Assembly (NCBI GenBank): GCA_964640195.1
Contig: CAZXIC010000002.1
Span: forward strand, 1-64,000
Source of the DNA: CAZXIC01 sp964640195
GTDB lineage: Archaea; Iainarchaeota; Iainarchaeia; Iainarchaeales; GCA-2688035
DNA length: 64,000 nucleotides
Reading direction: 5' to 3'
The first letter of the stretch is position 1. Each line of letters opens with the position of its first letter. The translations under genes and the position numbers were made by a program. The notes under the pieces were generated by a model, which was not told the origin of the DNA, made no database searches, and saw only the letters and a list, made by a program, of their open reading frames with translations. Shown here in pieces: positions 9,616 to 19,090 of this stretch.

Positions 9616-10857
9616 TCACTCCCTCATTATCTCTTTTTCAAGTGCTTCCCTAAGCCTTTTTGCGTCAAAGCCGAGCTTTATCAAAGTGGTTGTTCCCCTG
9701 ACTCCCTTTCCCGAAGCGGTTGTCAAAAGCAAGCCGTAAGTGTCCAGCTCGCTCACGTATTGCCTGAACCACCTGCTGCTTACAGCGCTTTCGCCCAGGC
9801 TCTTTGCAATCCTTCTGTACTCGCTGTAGATGTCCCCGCTGAAGAAAACCCCTCCCTCTTCCTGCGAGTCAAGCCTCTTCAAGCCCTTTCCCTGCACTGT
9901 GAGCAGCGCTGCCGCATACAGCAGCATCTGCTGCTGCCTTGGGAGCGTTGAAACCATGTTGAGGGTTACCTCCTCCTCAACGCTGCTCTTTGCTTTCCTT
10001 ACCGTAATATCTGTGACAGTGTCAAGCTGTAAGCGGTCTGCTTCCTCGCCGGCGCGGAGCAAAAGCATGACCGCTGTCCTGGCATCGCCTGATTCCTGGG
10101 CAGCCAGCGCAGAAGCCAGGTTTATGGCGGAATCGCTTACAACATTCGGCTTGAAGGCTTTGGCAACCCTGTCATGCAGGATTGCCTTCAGCTCTTCCGC
10201 GTTGTACGGCGGGAAAACCATTTCCTGCTCCAGCAAAGCGCTTTTTGTCCGCACATCCAGCCGGTCCTTGAAAAACAGGTTGTTGCTGATTCCAAGCAGC
10301 GAAACACTGCCATGCTGCAGTTCGTCGTTTGCCCTTGTAAGGGAGTAAATCAATTCATCCAAATCGCGGACCTTGTCAACCTCGTCCAACGCAATTATCA
10401 CGTGCATGCCATGCCCAGAGCGATTGCCTTGGTCAGCGTACTCCAGCAGCTTTTCGTAAACGAACGCGCTGCTGTAGCCGATGAAATCGCTTTTCGGATA
10501 GAATTTCCCAAGCACTTTCTGGAAAACCTTGTACTTTGTGTTGTGCGCCCTGCAGTTAACGTAAGCAAACATAACAGGTGAGTGTTGCTCTTCAATAAAC
10601 AGCTGCAATTGCTGCAGGACGTGCTTTACCGTCACTGTTTTCCCTGTTCCGACCTTGCCGTATACAAAGATGTTGTTTGGCTTTTTGCCCTGCAGGACTG
10701 CAGCAAGGATTCTGCTAATCTTCTCGATTTGCTGCTCTCTAAACGGCAAAGATTCAGGCAAATAGTGCGGCGTGATGATATTCCTGTCCAAAAAGACAGT
10801 GGGCTTGCACAGCTGCTGCTGGAAGATGTTTTGTTTCTCCTGCTGCAATTGCTGCAT
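9616..10857 (-). CDS. cdc6: Orc1/Cdc6 replication initiator
   Basis: Archaeal origin-recognition ATPase that binds replication origins and loads the MCM helicase. The 413 residues counted from the ATG at 10857 contain an AAA+ domain with Walker A GKVGTGKT (67-74), Walker B LDEVD (157-161) and sensor 1 GISNN (189-193), then a helical lid and a C-terminal winged-helix region. The frame is open upstream to 10992, but the extra 45 residues are not family-like, and the chosen Met precedes the usual N-terminal segment ending in the VFLDRNIITPHYLPESLPFR region. Neighbouring PolD, Hel308 and SepF genes make this a replication/division neighbourhood. The 300-nt spacer upstream is a possible origin. 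Confidence 0.95.
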   Translation of the reverse strand: MQQLQQEKQNIFQQQLCKPTVFLDRNIITPHYLPESLPFREQQIEKISRILAAVLQGKKPNNIFVYGKVGTGKTVTVKHVLQQLQLFIEEQHSPVMFAYVNCRAHNTKYKVFQKVLGKFYPKSDFIGYSSAFVYEKLLEYADQGNRSGHGMHVIIALDEVDKVRDLDELIYSLTRANDELQHGSVSLLGISNNLFFKDRLDVRTKSALLEQEMVFPPYNAEELKAILHDRVAKAFKPNVVSDSAINLASALAAQESGDARTAVMLLLRAGEEADRLQLDTVTDITVRKAKSSVEEEVTLNMVSTLPRQQQMLLYAAALLTVQGKGLKRLDSQEEGGVFFSGDIYSEYRRIAKSLGESAVSSRWFRQYVSELDTYGLLLTTASGKGVRGTTTLIKLGFDAKRLREALEKEIMRE

Positions 10858-11151
10858 CAAAAAACCCCTTGTCCCAAAAAACAACTGTTTGCCTGCTGCC
10901 CTGCCGCAGTGCTGCCCCCGCCAGGTACATGCGCCCCCCGCTGTTATAAAAAATCGGGTAAAAAATTGGGAGTATAATAATAATGCCTGCAAAATTAAAA
11001 TAGATTTTTAATTTCAAAAGCAAACCATGCAGCTGCGCCAGCTTTGGTTTCCATACTGCAGCTCTGCCAGGGGTTATGTATGAGAAGCAAGCTGCATCAT
11101 TTAAAAAAAGGTTTGTAGGAAGCTTATTATAACCAGAATTAGGGGGTGTAG
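10858..11151. other. cdc6-sepF divergent spacer with short repeats (possible origin)
   Basis: A gene-free spacer of nearly 300 nt between the divergent cdc6 and sepF genes. It contains an A/T-rich tract (about 10945-11020), a 14-nt near-direct repeat (TGCAGCTGCGCCAG at 11028-11041 and TGCAGCTCTGCCAG at 11057-11070, two mismatches, 29 nt apart) and an inverted pair AAACCA/TGGTTT flanking the first copy. Archaeal origins often lie beside cdc6 and carry repeated initiator-binding sites next to an AT-rich element. I find no convincing match to the canonical origin-recognition-box consensus, so the origin call is speculative. Confidence 0.3.
11121..11132 (+). promoter_or_regulatory. TATA box of sepF
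   Basis: An AGCTTATTATAA stretch lies about 30 nt before the sepF start, the usual distance for an archaeal TATA element giving a very short leader. An AGGGGGTG purine tract (11141-11148) between it and the ATG could serve as the ribosome-binding site. Confidence 0.5.
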
Positions 11152-11157
11152 GTGCAA

Positions 11158-11517
11158 ATGCCTTTTTTGGAAAAAGTGCTCAAGAAGCAGGAAGGAGTCG
11201 ACATGGAGGAATTCCTGAACAGCCTGGACTCAGAGGACGAAACGCTGTACGAGGACGCGGATGCCTTTGTCAAGCCCTTAACGCTTGCAGCAGATACAGA
11301 CGCGGAAACAGTTTTAAACGAGGCAAAGAGCGGCAACATTATTTTGCTGAATATCAGCGATTTGGGGAAGAGAAACGCAATAAAGCTGAAGGAGCTCGTT
11401 ACAAAGATAAAGGAAGGAATTGACGGAATAAACGGCGACATCGCAAGAATAAGCCATGACAGGGTGCTGGTAACGCCGAGCAAGGTAAAAATTATTAAGA
11501 AGAAGGAAGCCCAATAG
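11158..11517 (+). CDS. sepF: SepF-like cell-division protein (FtsZ membrane anchor)
   Basis: SepF tethers FtsZ to the membrane in FtsZ-based archaeal division. The protein is about 119 residues. The first 10 residues (MPFLEKVLKK) form an amphipathic helix like the SepF membrane-targeting sequence. An acidic linker (EEFLNSLDSEDETLYEDAD) follows, then the globular SepF domain (about 38-115), including the GNIILLNISDL strand-turn and a terminal DRVLVTPSKVKI strand. A GTG at 11152 would add only two residues; the ATG at 11158 has better spacing (about 9 nt) to the AGGGGGTG site. The next gene starts 12 nt downstream, so the two are probably an operon. Confidence 0.85.
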   Translation: MPFLEKVLKKQEGVDMEEFLNSLDSEDETLYEDADAFVKPLTLAADTDAETVLNEAKSGNIILLNISDLGKRNAIKLKELVTKIKEGIDGINGDIARISHDRVLVTPSKVKIIKKKEAQ

Positions 11518-11529
11518 ATTTGAGGCTCA

Positions 11530-12318
11530 ATGTTTCTGGGCAATCCTTCATTTCCAATTTCCTTCAAGCTGGAGCAGGTCACTGAATTAGTTGAAAACCT
11601 GCTCAAGGAAAAGAACTGGAAACTTTTTGAGGTTGCAGAGCTAAGGCTTGTTCTCGCACCGTTTTTCGTTTTCTACTACGATGCAGCCTTTGAAAAAAAA
11701 GGGGAAAGCGGAAGGCATGTCGTGGCTGAAACAAAGAGGGGGAGGCTTGCGCTGGATGCTGTCTCCGGTGAATTGAACCATGCGCTTGCTGAAACGATGC
11801 CCGGCGAAAGCAAGCTTGCAACGCAGCTGCCGGACACCTATCCTGTTGAGGTGAAGGAGCAGACGCTTTCAAAGCAGGAAGCAAAGGAAATCGCCGTAAT
11901 GAAAACAGCTTCAATGCTTGGAACGTCGCGGGACTGCGTGGTTTTAAGTGACTTCAAAACTGTTTACTATCCTATGTGGATAGCGGACGTTACAGTTGCA
12001 GATGAAACGCATCAGGTGCAGATAAGCGCTGTAACCGGGGAAGTCTTTGGCGAAGAACGCGTTCCGGAAAGGGAAAAGGGCTTTGTTGAAATAACCGGGG
12101 AAACGCTGGATGAATTAAAGCAGCCCGGCGCCTGGCTGAGGTACAGCAGGGGGCTTGTGGGAACGGCAGCAGAAAAGCTGAGCAGCGGGGAAAGGGGTGC
12201 AGAGCCTGTTAAGGCAGCGCATGGCAGGATAGTTCTGCCAAGTGTAACGCGCAGGCCTGGCTTCTGGCTGAGCGTACTGCTGCTGGTTATTCTGGCAGTT
12301 GTAGTGTTTTATTTGTAA
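11530..12318 (+). CDS. Tail-anchored membrane protein of unknown function, downstream of sepF
   Basis: A 262-residue protein I cannot assign to a named family. Most of it appears soluble and mixed alpha/beta, with a segment at about 145-185 (YYPMWIADVTVADETHQVQI then AVTGEVFGEE) reminiscent of PepSY-like two-layer folds, where a strand pair and a 'TGEV' turn recur. A single hydrophobic helix lies at the very C-terminus (about 244-262, WLSVLLLVILAVVVFYL), preceded by Arg-Arg, so the bulk probably faces the cytoplasm on a tail anchor. It begins 12 nt after the sepF stop. Co-expression with sepF suggests a role at the membrane or in division, which is inference. Confidence 0.6.
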   Translation: MFLGNPSFPISFKLEQVTELVENLLKEKNWKLFEVAELRLVLAPFFVFYYDAAFEKKGESGRHVVAETKRGRLALDAVSGELNHALAETMPGESKLATQLPDTYPVEVKEQTLSKQEAKEIAVMKTASMLGTSRDCVVLSDFKTVYYPMWIADVTVADETHQVQISAVTGEVFGEERVPEREKGFVEITGETLDELKQPGAWLRYSRGLVGTAAEKLSSGERGAEPVKAAHGRIVLPSVTRRPGFWLSVLLLVILAVVVFYL

Positions 12319-12339
12319 CCAGCCTGCTTATCAAGTTTG

Positions 12340-15300
12340 TTATCCGGTTGCTGAAACCAGGCACTTAAGGTGTGTTTCCCACTCAAGCCCCTGTGCAGCA
12401 GCGATGCCCTGCTTTTGTGCGTCAAGTTCTGACAACAACTTTTGCGGGTTCCACCAGAATTTGACGCTTTCGCCCTCTGTCGTAACGCAGACGTACTCTG
12501 CTTCAACCAGGTCAATTACCTCCTGCAACGCACCGACGTTTTTCGAAACACTCCATTCAGTCAGGCTGATGTTAGCGCCTGTAGCAGTATCACGGCTCTG
12601 CGAGTAAAAGTTGCTGTTATTTGAACAGGCGTTGTGCAGGTTAATCCTATCGTCAAAGGGAATGTAGAAAACAGACTCAAAGTAAAGCTGATCCCCCTCT
12701 TGCGCAACAGGATAGCTGTAGCCGTAGCTGTCTTCCCTCTCTTTCAATATCGCGCAGTTCTGGCTGCCCTGCGCTTTGCTGTCCTGGTATACTACCGGCA
12801 GCGGATTGCCGGCATAATCCACGCAGCGGGATGGCTTTATACCCATGGTGCTTCCTGCACCTGTCCAGAAATTCATGTAGGCTTTTACAGGCGAGGGTAT
12901 TGTTTCGCCACTTACTGGCTCAGTTAGATAATAATAAGCCTCAGCCTTTCCTCCATCAGGCAGCAAAGACATAAGGACAGCTGTTGCGAAAGACGGCGCA
13001 AAGCTAAGCGACAGGATGCTGCCTTTTGCAGAGTCCCTGCTGACATCCAAAATCATGCCCCTGTCTGTCAAATTGACTGAGGCAAGGTCTGAAACCTTTT
13101 CAGTGGAAAGCTCCCTGGCTCCGCTCGTGCTGTCGGTTGCAACAACCGGGACAAAGCTGCCGCCTTCCCAGCCCCCTGTCAGGTAAATAGCCTCGGTTTC
13201 ATTATTAAAGCCCAGGCCGTATCCTTCCCTGTGATAGCTCCCGTCTGACTGGACGCCAATATTGCCGTTGAAAGGAAGGTAGTAGAACGGGCTGTAAACC
13301 GCGGGAGGCAGCAGCTTTCTGAATATGACAGTTATCACTGCCTCTAATTCTACGACAGTTTCGCCTTCCTCGTCCAGGTAATCATAGAAGAAATCGTACT
13401 GGTCGCCGCTGAACTCAAGGTTTATGAAAACTTCATACTTTCCTGCCTCAATCTCTGCAGGCCCTGTCCCGTCATCCAGCTGGAAGTGCATTTTCTCGGT
13501 GCTGAGGAGGTATTGGTCCCAGTATGAGCCGCTGTCCCTCAGCACCTGCAAAGGCGCGCCAAACACTGCTTTTGTATAATAGTCCACGAAATCACTCCTG
13601 AAATCAGAGCTGAATGTATCCTCTATGAGGTAGGCGTCAAACCACCTCAGTGAATTTATCTGCTGCTGGTTGAGCACAATGCCCTCGCTTGCAAGCTCCC
13701 TTATTCTCTCAAGCTTTTTGACCACCTCGATGCTGAACTGCGCTGGGTCGCAGTAAATGTAGTTTGGGTTGTCTGCATCGCAGGCGTTGATGCCTATTTC
13801 ATCCCACTCCCAGTTGAGCAAAACATTCGGCTTGGCAATGAAACCAGTCCTGCCTGTTATTCCGCCGTGGCCCATGCAGTCTTTCTGCTCTGCGCCGGTT
13901 AACCTAACGTGGAAATACTCAGTGCCGGTTTTCTTCGCAGCCCCTGGCGTGGAAGTCAGGGCAACGACACTTGCCTCCGGGCTGGCAGTTATGTCTATGC
14001 CTGTGTCATCAAAGCTTATTAAAACATCTGCTGTTGAGGTTGCAATAGTGTAGCGCATCCTGTCAAAGTCTTCCGGCTTCAACTTCTGAGTTGGCTTGAA
14101 ACTCTTTTGGCTTTGCCCTGCCGGAATCGTGTAACTGCCAATGCTTGTTTCCGGCCCTGTTTCTTCTGCAAGATACACCCTTGGCGTGACGTCATCAACT
14201 ACTGCGGTGTTGCTGTCAGAGCTCTGCATGGCAATGTTAGCCAGTGCAAGAGCCTCTATCGGAATCGTGTTAGGCAGGTCTATGCGTATGATTGGGTCTG
14301 CAGCATTGATTGCGTGGGGGCCGTCATAATGCCAGTTGCCGTCAGAGCAATAGCCGAGCAGCAAAATTTCCCCGCCGGAATCACCGCCTGACCTGGTTCT
14401 CGCGTCTATCAGCACTGTGTCTGTTTGCAGGGGCTCTATCCCAAGGGCTTCGCTTCCAAGTTCGGAGAGAAGCAGCGCAAGGTTGCCGTCCACTGCAGCC
14501 TGGTTATTCAGGTCGAGGCCGTAAATCCCGAACCGCGGGTTTGCAGCACTGACAGAGATTCCAAGCATTTTGTCTGGTTCAATTTCCTGCGGCTCTGCTG
14601 CCACCAACAGGTTTGTATCCACAGGCACATCATTTATTCCTGTTTCAGTGAAGGTCCAATCAAAATCGGTGTCTTCCAGGACAATGCCGCTGCCCTCAAT
14701 GCTGTCCTCAACCTGAATCAGTGCATAGGTTTCACCAGCCAAGCCGTTGTTTATGACATCAAAATCAATTTTGCCTTCATGGTCTGGGTCAGTGCTGGTA
14801 TACTGCCATTTAATCTGGCTGAGGTTGGCAGTGGCGCCTGACAGGCTCAGCCTGATTTCGTTAGCCATTCCCCCAAAATGGTAGGGGACAACAAATTGCC
14901 CAGAGAAATAGCCGCTGAGCGCACATTCTGCAAGCGATGCTTCAGCGTTTGGTATGTTTCTGTTACAGAGAGTGTGCTGCCCCTGCCAGAGTGGTTTATC
15001 TGTAATGCTGGCTGCAGCTCCAAGCCCGGTTGAAAGACCCGGGGGGTAATACGTTTCTGTGTCAACCCAGCCCTCTGTGTCTACAACAGGGCCAACAATT
15101 TGTTCATCGTCTGCCCCAATCGGCGGAACAAGATTGGTGATGCTCTGCCAGTCGTTTTCCCCCCTGAAATAGTGCGCGAAGATGTTGTGCTTTGAATGCC
15201 CGCTGTGTTCTTTGTCTGTCATGAAAACGTCAACCCAGTCAAGGTTGACAAAGCCACCGCCGGTTGTCACTGGAAGCTCAATGCTTTGCCCGCTATCCAA

Positions 15301-18300
15301 TTGCAAATCGCTGTAAACCTGCTGCCTCTGCCTTTTAACGCCTGGGGACAGCTCTTCTATCCCAACATCAAAGTCAACGAACTTTGGGTCTGTATGCAGA
15401 TGGACCTTCCTTAAATCCGGCAGAAGGAGGTCTTCAACAAACGCGAAGCATTCGTCTTTGTTGGTTATCCTGCCGCTGTCTTTGCCTCCGGAAATGTCAA
15501 AGGTTGTCTTGTCTATGGTAAAGCAGCCTGTCTCGTCTTCAACAAAGACCCTGATTTTTGCAAGCGGGCCCTTGAAGCCGCCCTGGTCTGACTTAAAGCG
15601 CGCAAGCAGGTGGATGTAGTACTCGCCTATCCCAAGGGCGGGCTCTATTTTCAGGAAATTTTGCGCTGCCTTGACCTTAAGCTTCTTTGACTCATCTTTG
15701 TCCAACGTGAATTGCGCATCCTGGGCTTCATTCAGATACTTGGTGTCCTCGTACAGGCTGAGCTCTGTTTCAAGCCTTATCACGGCTCCTTCGCCGCACT
15801 CATTCGTCTGCACCCGGAAGTCTGCTGTTGTTGCCTGGCTTCTTTCAACAGTAAGCTCTTCCGTGTCAAAGGAAATGCAGTCATAGCTTATGTCAGGAAT
15901 AACAGGCGCGTGACCAACAGGGATGACCACTTCCTTTACTTCGTAGCCTGCTTTTGTAACTTTCAGCCTTACCTCTGTTACGCCAGCCAAATTCGGCAGG
16001 TTGGCGTAGGAAAACACGCCGTCTTCATCAGTCCAGCCGATGCCTTTGCCCCCGTCATCAGCAGGATAAGTTTCTGCCCCGACCTTCAATACAACATAGG
16101 CATTTTCAATCTTGGTTCCTTGGTCTGCTGCATCTACAACAGCGCCGGACAGTGGTGGCGTGCCAACATCAGGCAGGCTTGAAGGCAGGTAGAGCACCAG
16201 CATTTTTCTGCCTGGCACTACCTTCAGCCTCGCAATCGCAGTGCTGCCAGGCACATCAGTGCCGGCATCTAAAACAAATTCCATTTCGCTTGCATCGCCA
16301 CCTGTCGACATCCTTGGATAGATGCTGAATTCGTCTGAAAGCGGGGTGTCATTTGGGAAATCGGTCTGTGCTGGCAGGAGGCTTTCGGGCCCGAAATCGC
16401 CGTCTTGCTCGGTAAATGGATTGAAGGCAATTGCCCTCGGGTTTTTGTTTTCCGCTGTCAGGGAAACGTCTGAAAATTCCTTGCCGCTGCAGTTGTAAAC
16501 CCAGTAAGACAAGCCGTATTCAGTGTTTACTTTGGTTTCAACCGGTGCTGCCTCTGGGTCAAGGGGGATGTTTGCAAATGAATCCTCGGCAAGGTCATGC
16601 AGCTTAAAGCTCCAGGCAACGCCGACATCCTGGCAGAAAACCTCGCCTATCTGAAAAACCTCTATTTTTTCTGCTGTCCTCTTTATTTCACCGGCAACGT
16701 CTGCCTTTGCCCTGTAGTAAAACTGCAGTTTTGTCAAGTCGCTCAGTCCGCCCTGGATTGTAAACTTCACTGTAACCGGCAAAACGATTTTTTCGCTAAA
16801 GCCATCGTAGTAAACATTCGCCTGCTTTGCATCAATGCTTGTACTGCAGCCCTCTGGCTCCTCAAATGGATAAGCGGGATTGTCGTTCCAGCAGCTGCTA
16901 AGGACAGCAGAGGAGGAAGCAGGAGCCCTTACGCCATCAATTTTAATCCCGTAATCAAGAGGCAGGTGTATGTCTTTATCCAGCCCTACCCTTATGTGCT
17001 GCACTATGTTTGCATAGTCTGTGTCCTCAGAAAGGATTAGCTCAAACCTGCCGTAATATGCTGTTGCACCTTGGGGGTTTGACTCTATTTTTGCTGGCTT
17101 GCTTTTGCAGCCCCAATCGCTGCAGAAATAGAGGAAGCGCGTATCAAGGAAATCTATGGGCTGAACATCTGCTTCCCTGATTAAGCCGATTTCAACCTTT
17201 GCCCTGTCGCCAGAGACGATGTCAATTACCTTGGCTGCAACACCGCTGACAAATTCTTCCTTGCTTGCCTTAACGAAAACAAACCTGTCAGCCTTTATTG
17301 CATCGCTTTCACACTTTCCATTGGTGCCTGTAGTGCAGGTTGACAAAACCTCGCCATGGACTGCATCAACGAACTCAACCTCTGCCCCCTGCAGCGGCTC
17401 CTTCTCGGCGATTGTTGCATCAAAAACAGTTGCCTCAACAGTGCCTTCGCCTATTACGACCGTTACAGTCGTTGCCTTCTCTTCGCCTGCAGCGAGCGTT
17501 ACCTTTTCGGAAACGCCTTCTGCTGCACCAGACTTTGCCCTTGCAAAGTATGTGCCTGGGGCAAGGTTTTTGAACAGCGCGTTGCCGTCCACGTTCGTTT
17601 TATTTGCGGGGTAATTAATCGGGATTGCCGGCTGGGAATCATCGTACAACCAGACGCTTGCATCCTCTATTGGCACGTTGTCCTCGTCAACGACCAGCAC
17701 AATAAGCCTTGCGCTGTTTTCTGGTGTTGAACGCACCAAAGAAATTTCCGTCGGCGTGTTGTCTGCCGGCTCTTTCAGCGGCAAATCAGGCTGAACCTTC
17801 GTTATGTAATCCCTGTGGCTTATGACGGCAAGGTAGGCTGCATTCTCATCGCTTACATACTTCTCAACCAAGCCGTGTTCATCACTGACCTTTGAATCAA
17901 TCAAAACACTGCCCTGGTAGAGCAGAACAGTGGCGTCTGCAATCTCGTTGTCTGTGTCCTGCTCAACCAATTGCAAAAGAATCTTTTTGCCGGGTGGAAG
18001 CACTGGCAGGGTGATTGAAACAAGCTCTGTTTGGCCCGCTCTCACAAGAATGCCTGTTTGCTGCCCTGTTCTGCCGTCAACTGCTGTTACGCTTACAGTG
18101 TAAGTGCCTGGCTCAACGCCTGCAAAGGAAAAACCGCCTGCTTCGCTTGTTGAACCCGAATCAACCAAAGCATTTGTTGTCTCGTCAATCAGCCCCACTG
18201 CAGCATCGGCTTCTGGGGTCCCGTCATCATTCCCTACAGTTACCCTCACTGTCCCGGTTGTTTCAATTACAACCAGGTTCATGGTAATGTAGGTTATGTC

Positions 18301-18996
18301 TTTTGTTATTGTTTTGCTCTGCCTCTCATACCCGTCTGCTGAGGCAGTTGCAATCAAGCTAATGCAGTTCTGTGCCTGGATTAACTCGAACTCGCCGGTG
18401 GAACCTGACTGCGTTGATGGTGCTGGGCCGCCGCCTGCACATCTGTATGTTATGGTTACCTCTTTTTTCAGCAGCTGGTTTGTGCTGCCGTCTACAACCA
18501 TTATTGTCCTTTCAAATGGTTCGCCTCCAAGTTCAGCTACCTCTGCAGCCAGCGTAACGGTTGTTGTTTCGCCTGCGACAAGCGAAATGTTTTTTATAAG
18601 TGTTCTAAAGCCCTCTTTTGAAAAAGATGCCTCTGCATCCAGTTCCTGTGAAGGGATTTGCAGGGCTGCTTCGCCAAACTCATCGGTTGAAAAGCTTTGG
18701 GTTTCTTCGTCCAGCATCAAATCTATGCTCACGCCGCTTACAGGGCTGTTTGATTCGTCTACAACCAGGATGGTCGCAGAGAAAACAGCCTGTGGCAGTG
18801 CAAGGAAAATGAAGAGCAGAAGCAGGCAGCAGACTAGTGCGATGAAGAGAACAAAACTGGGGAAAACCCTGTCAATCGGCTCAATTAACTTGTAAATGGG
18901 GGCGTGCTCATTCACTTTATCTAGGAGATCGTAGTACCTGTCCTCAAAAAAGTAATAGAGTTCCTTTAATTTGCTTGCTATTGCCCATGGCGGCAT
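12340..18996 (-). CDS. Giant anchored surface protein with carboxypeptidase-regulatory-like repeats
   Basis: A 2218-residue protein, by far the largest gene in the window. Residues 1-47 are cytoplasmic and 48-72 are one strong membrane helix (FVLFIALVCCLLLLFIFLAL), so the remaining 2140 residues should be outside the cell. The outer part opens with about six consecutive Ig-like units of the carboxypeptidase-regulatory or Cna-B type (roughly 75-640), each with a 'VVD..n.pi..a.v.l' entry strand, a 'T...G.a.f..l.pGtY' turn and an 'aGe...v.v.l' exit. A further unit lies near residue 985, and the rest is beta-rich with scattered Cys and many acidic residues. It is probably a cell-surface or S-layer-associated structural protein or adhesin. 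No enzyme motif is visible. It is divergent from the prepilin peptidase. Confidence 0.75.
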   Translation of the reverse strand: MPPWAIASKLKELYYFFEDRYYDLLDKVNEHAPIYKLIEPIDRVFPSFVLFIALVCCLLLLFIFLALPQAVFSATILVVDESNSPVSGVSIDLMLDEETQSFSTDEFGEAALQIPSQELDAEASFSKEGFRTLIKNISLVAGETTTVTLAAEVAELGGEPFERTIMVVDGSTNQLLKKEVTITYRCAGGGPAPSTQSGSTGEFELIQAQNCISLIATASADGYERQSKTITKDITYITMNLVVIETTGTVRVTVGNDDGTPEADAAVGLIDETTNALVDSGSTSEAGGFSFAGVEPGTYTVSVTAVDGRTGQQTGILVRAGQTELVSITLPVLPPGKKILLQLVEQDTDNEIADATVLLYQGSVLIDSKVSDEHGLVEKYVSDENAAYLAVISHRDYITKVQPDLPLKEPADNTPTEISLVRSTPENSARLIVLVVDEDNVPIEDASVWLYDDSQPAIPINYPANKTNVDGNALFKNLAPGTYFARAKSGAAEGVSEKVTLAAGEEKATTVTVVIGEGTVEATVFDATIAEKEPLQGAEVEFVDAVHGEVLSTCTTGTNGKCESDAIKADRFVFVKASKEEFVSGVAAKVIDIVSGDRAKVEIGLIREADVQPIDFLDTRFLYFCSDWGCKSKPAKIESNPQGATAYYGRFELILSEDTDYANIVQHIRVGLDKDIHLPLDYGIKIDGVRAPASSSAVLSSCWNDNPAYPFEEPEGCSTSIDAKQANVYYDGFSEKIVLPVTVKFTIQGGLSDLTKLQFYYRAKADVAGEIKRTAEKIEVFQIGEVFCQDVGVAWSFKLHDLAEDSFANIPLDPEAAPVETKVNTEYGLSYWVYNCSGKEFSDVSLTAENKNPRAIAFNPFTEQDGDFGPESLLPAQTDFPNDTPLSDEFSIYPRMSTGGDASEMEFVLDAGTDVPGSTAIARLKVVPGRKMLVLYLPSSLPDVGTPPLSGAVVDAADQGTKIENAYVVLKVGAETYPADDGGKGIGWTDEDGVFSYANLPNLAGVTEVRLKVTKAGYEVKEVVIPVGHAPVIPDISYDCISFDTEELTVERSQATTADFRVQTNECGEGAVIRLETELSLYEDTKYLNEAQDAQFTLDKDESKKLKVKAAQNFLKIEPALGIGEYYIHLLARFKSDQGGFKGPLAKIRVFVEDETGCFTIDKTTFDISGGKDSGRITNKDECFAFVEDLLLPDLRKVHLHTDPKFVDFDVGIEELSPGVKRQRQQVYSDLQLDSGQSIELPVTTGGGFVNLDWVDVFMTDKEHSGHSKHNIFAHYFRGENDWQSITNLVPPIGADDEQIVGPVVDTEGWVDTETYYPPGLSTGLGAAASITDKPLWQGQHTLCNRNIPNAEASLAECALSGYFSGQFVVPYHFGGMANEIRLSLSGATANLSQIKWQYTSTDPDHEGKIDFDVINNGLAGETYALIQVEDSIEGSGIVLEDTDFDWTFTETGINDVPVDTNLLVAAEPQEIEPDKMLGISVSAANPRFGIYGLDLNNQAAVDGNLALLLSELGSEALGIEPLQTDTVLIDARTRSGGDSGGEILLLGYCSDGNWHYDGPHAINAADPIIRIDLPNTIPIEALALANIAMQSSDSNTAVVDDVTPRVYLAEETGPETSIGSYTIPAGQSQKSFKPTQKLKPEDFDRMRYTIATSTADVLISFDDTGIDITASPEASVVALTSTPGAAKKTGTEYFHVRLTGAEQKDCMGHGGITGRTGFIAKPNVLLNWEWDEIGINACDADNPNYIYCDPAQFSIEVVKKLERIRELASEGIVLNQQQINSLRWFDAYLIEDTFSSDFRSDFVDYYTKAVFGAPLQVLRDSGSYWDQYLLSTEKMHFQLDDGTGPAEIEAGKYEVFINLEFSGDQYDFFYDYLDEEGETVVELEAVITVIFRKLLPPAVYSPFYYLPFNGNIGVQSDGSYHREGYGLGFNNETEAIYLTGGWEGGSFVPVVATDSTSGARELSTEKVSDLASVNLTDRGMILDVSRDSAKGSILSLSFAPSFATAVLMSLLPDGGKAEAYYYLTEPVSGETIPSPVKAYMNFWTGAGSTMGIKPSRCVDYAGNPLPVVYQDSKAQGSQNCAILKEREDSYGYSYPVAQEGDQLYFESVFYIPFDDRINLHNACSNNSNFYSQSRDTATGANISLTEWSVSKNVGALQEVIDLVEAEYVCVTTEGESVKFWWNPQKLLSELDAQKQGIAAAQGLEWETHLKCLVSATG

Positions 18997-19090
18997 AAAA
19001 ACCCCAAGTAAGTGGCTTTTAAATGATTTATATTTATTTTAAAATAGCTTATAATTAAAGGTTACGGTTCAAGAAAAAAAGGGAAATTGG
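18997..19090. promoter_or_regulatory. AT-rich divergent promoter region
   Basis: A 94-nt spacer, strongly AT-rich from 19020 to 19060. On the plus strand a CTTATAATTA element (19048-19057) fits as TATA box for the prepilin peptidase, followed by a GGGA just before its ATG. On the minus strand an ATAAATATAAA-type element (about 19027-19038) fits as the TATA box of the giant surface protein. Confidence 0.5.

Noticed and set aside
9616..10992. Longer Orc1/Cdc6 starting at 10992
   Set aside because: The extra 45 residues are not family-like and are followed by a good Met at the usual position.
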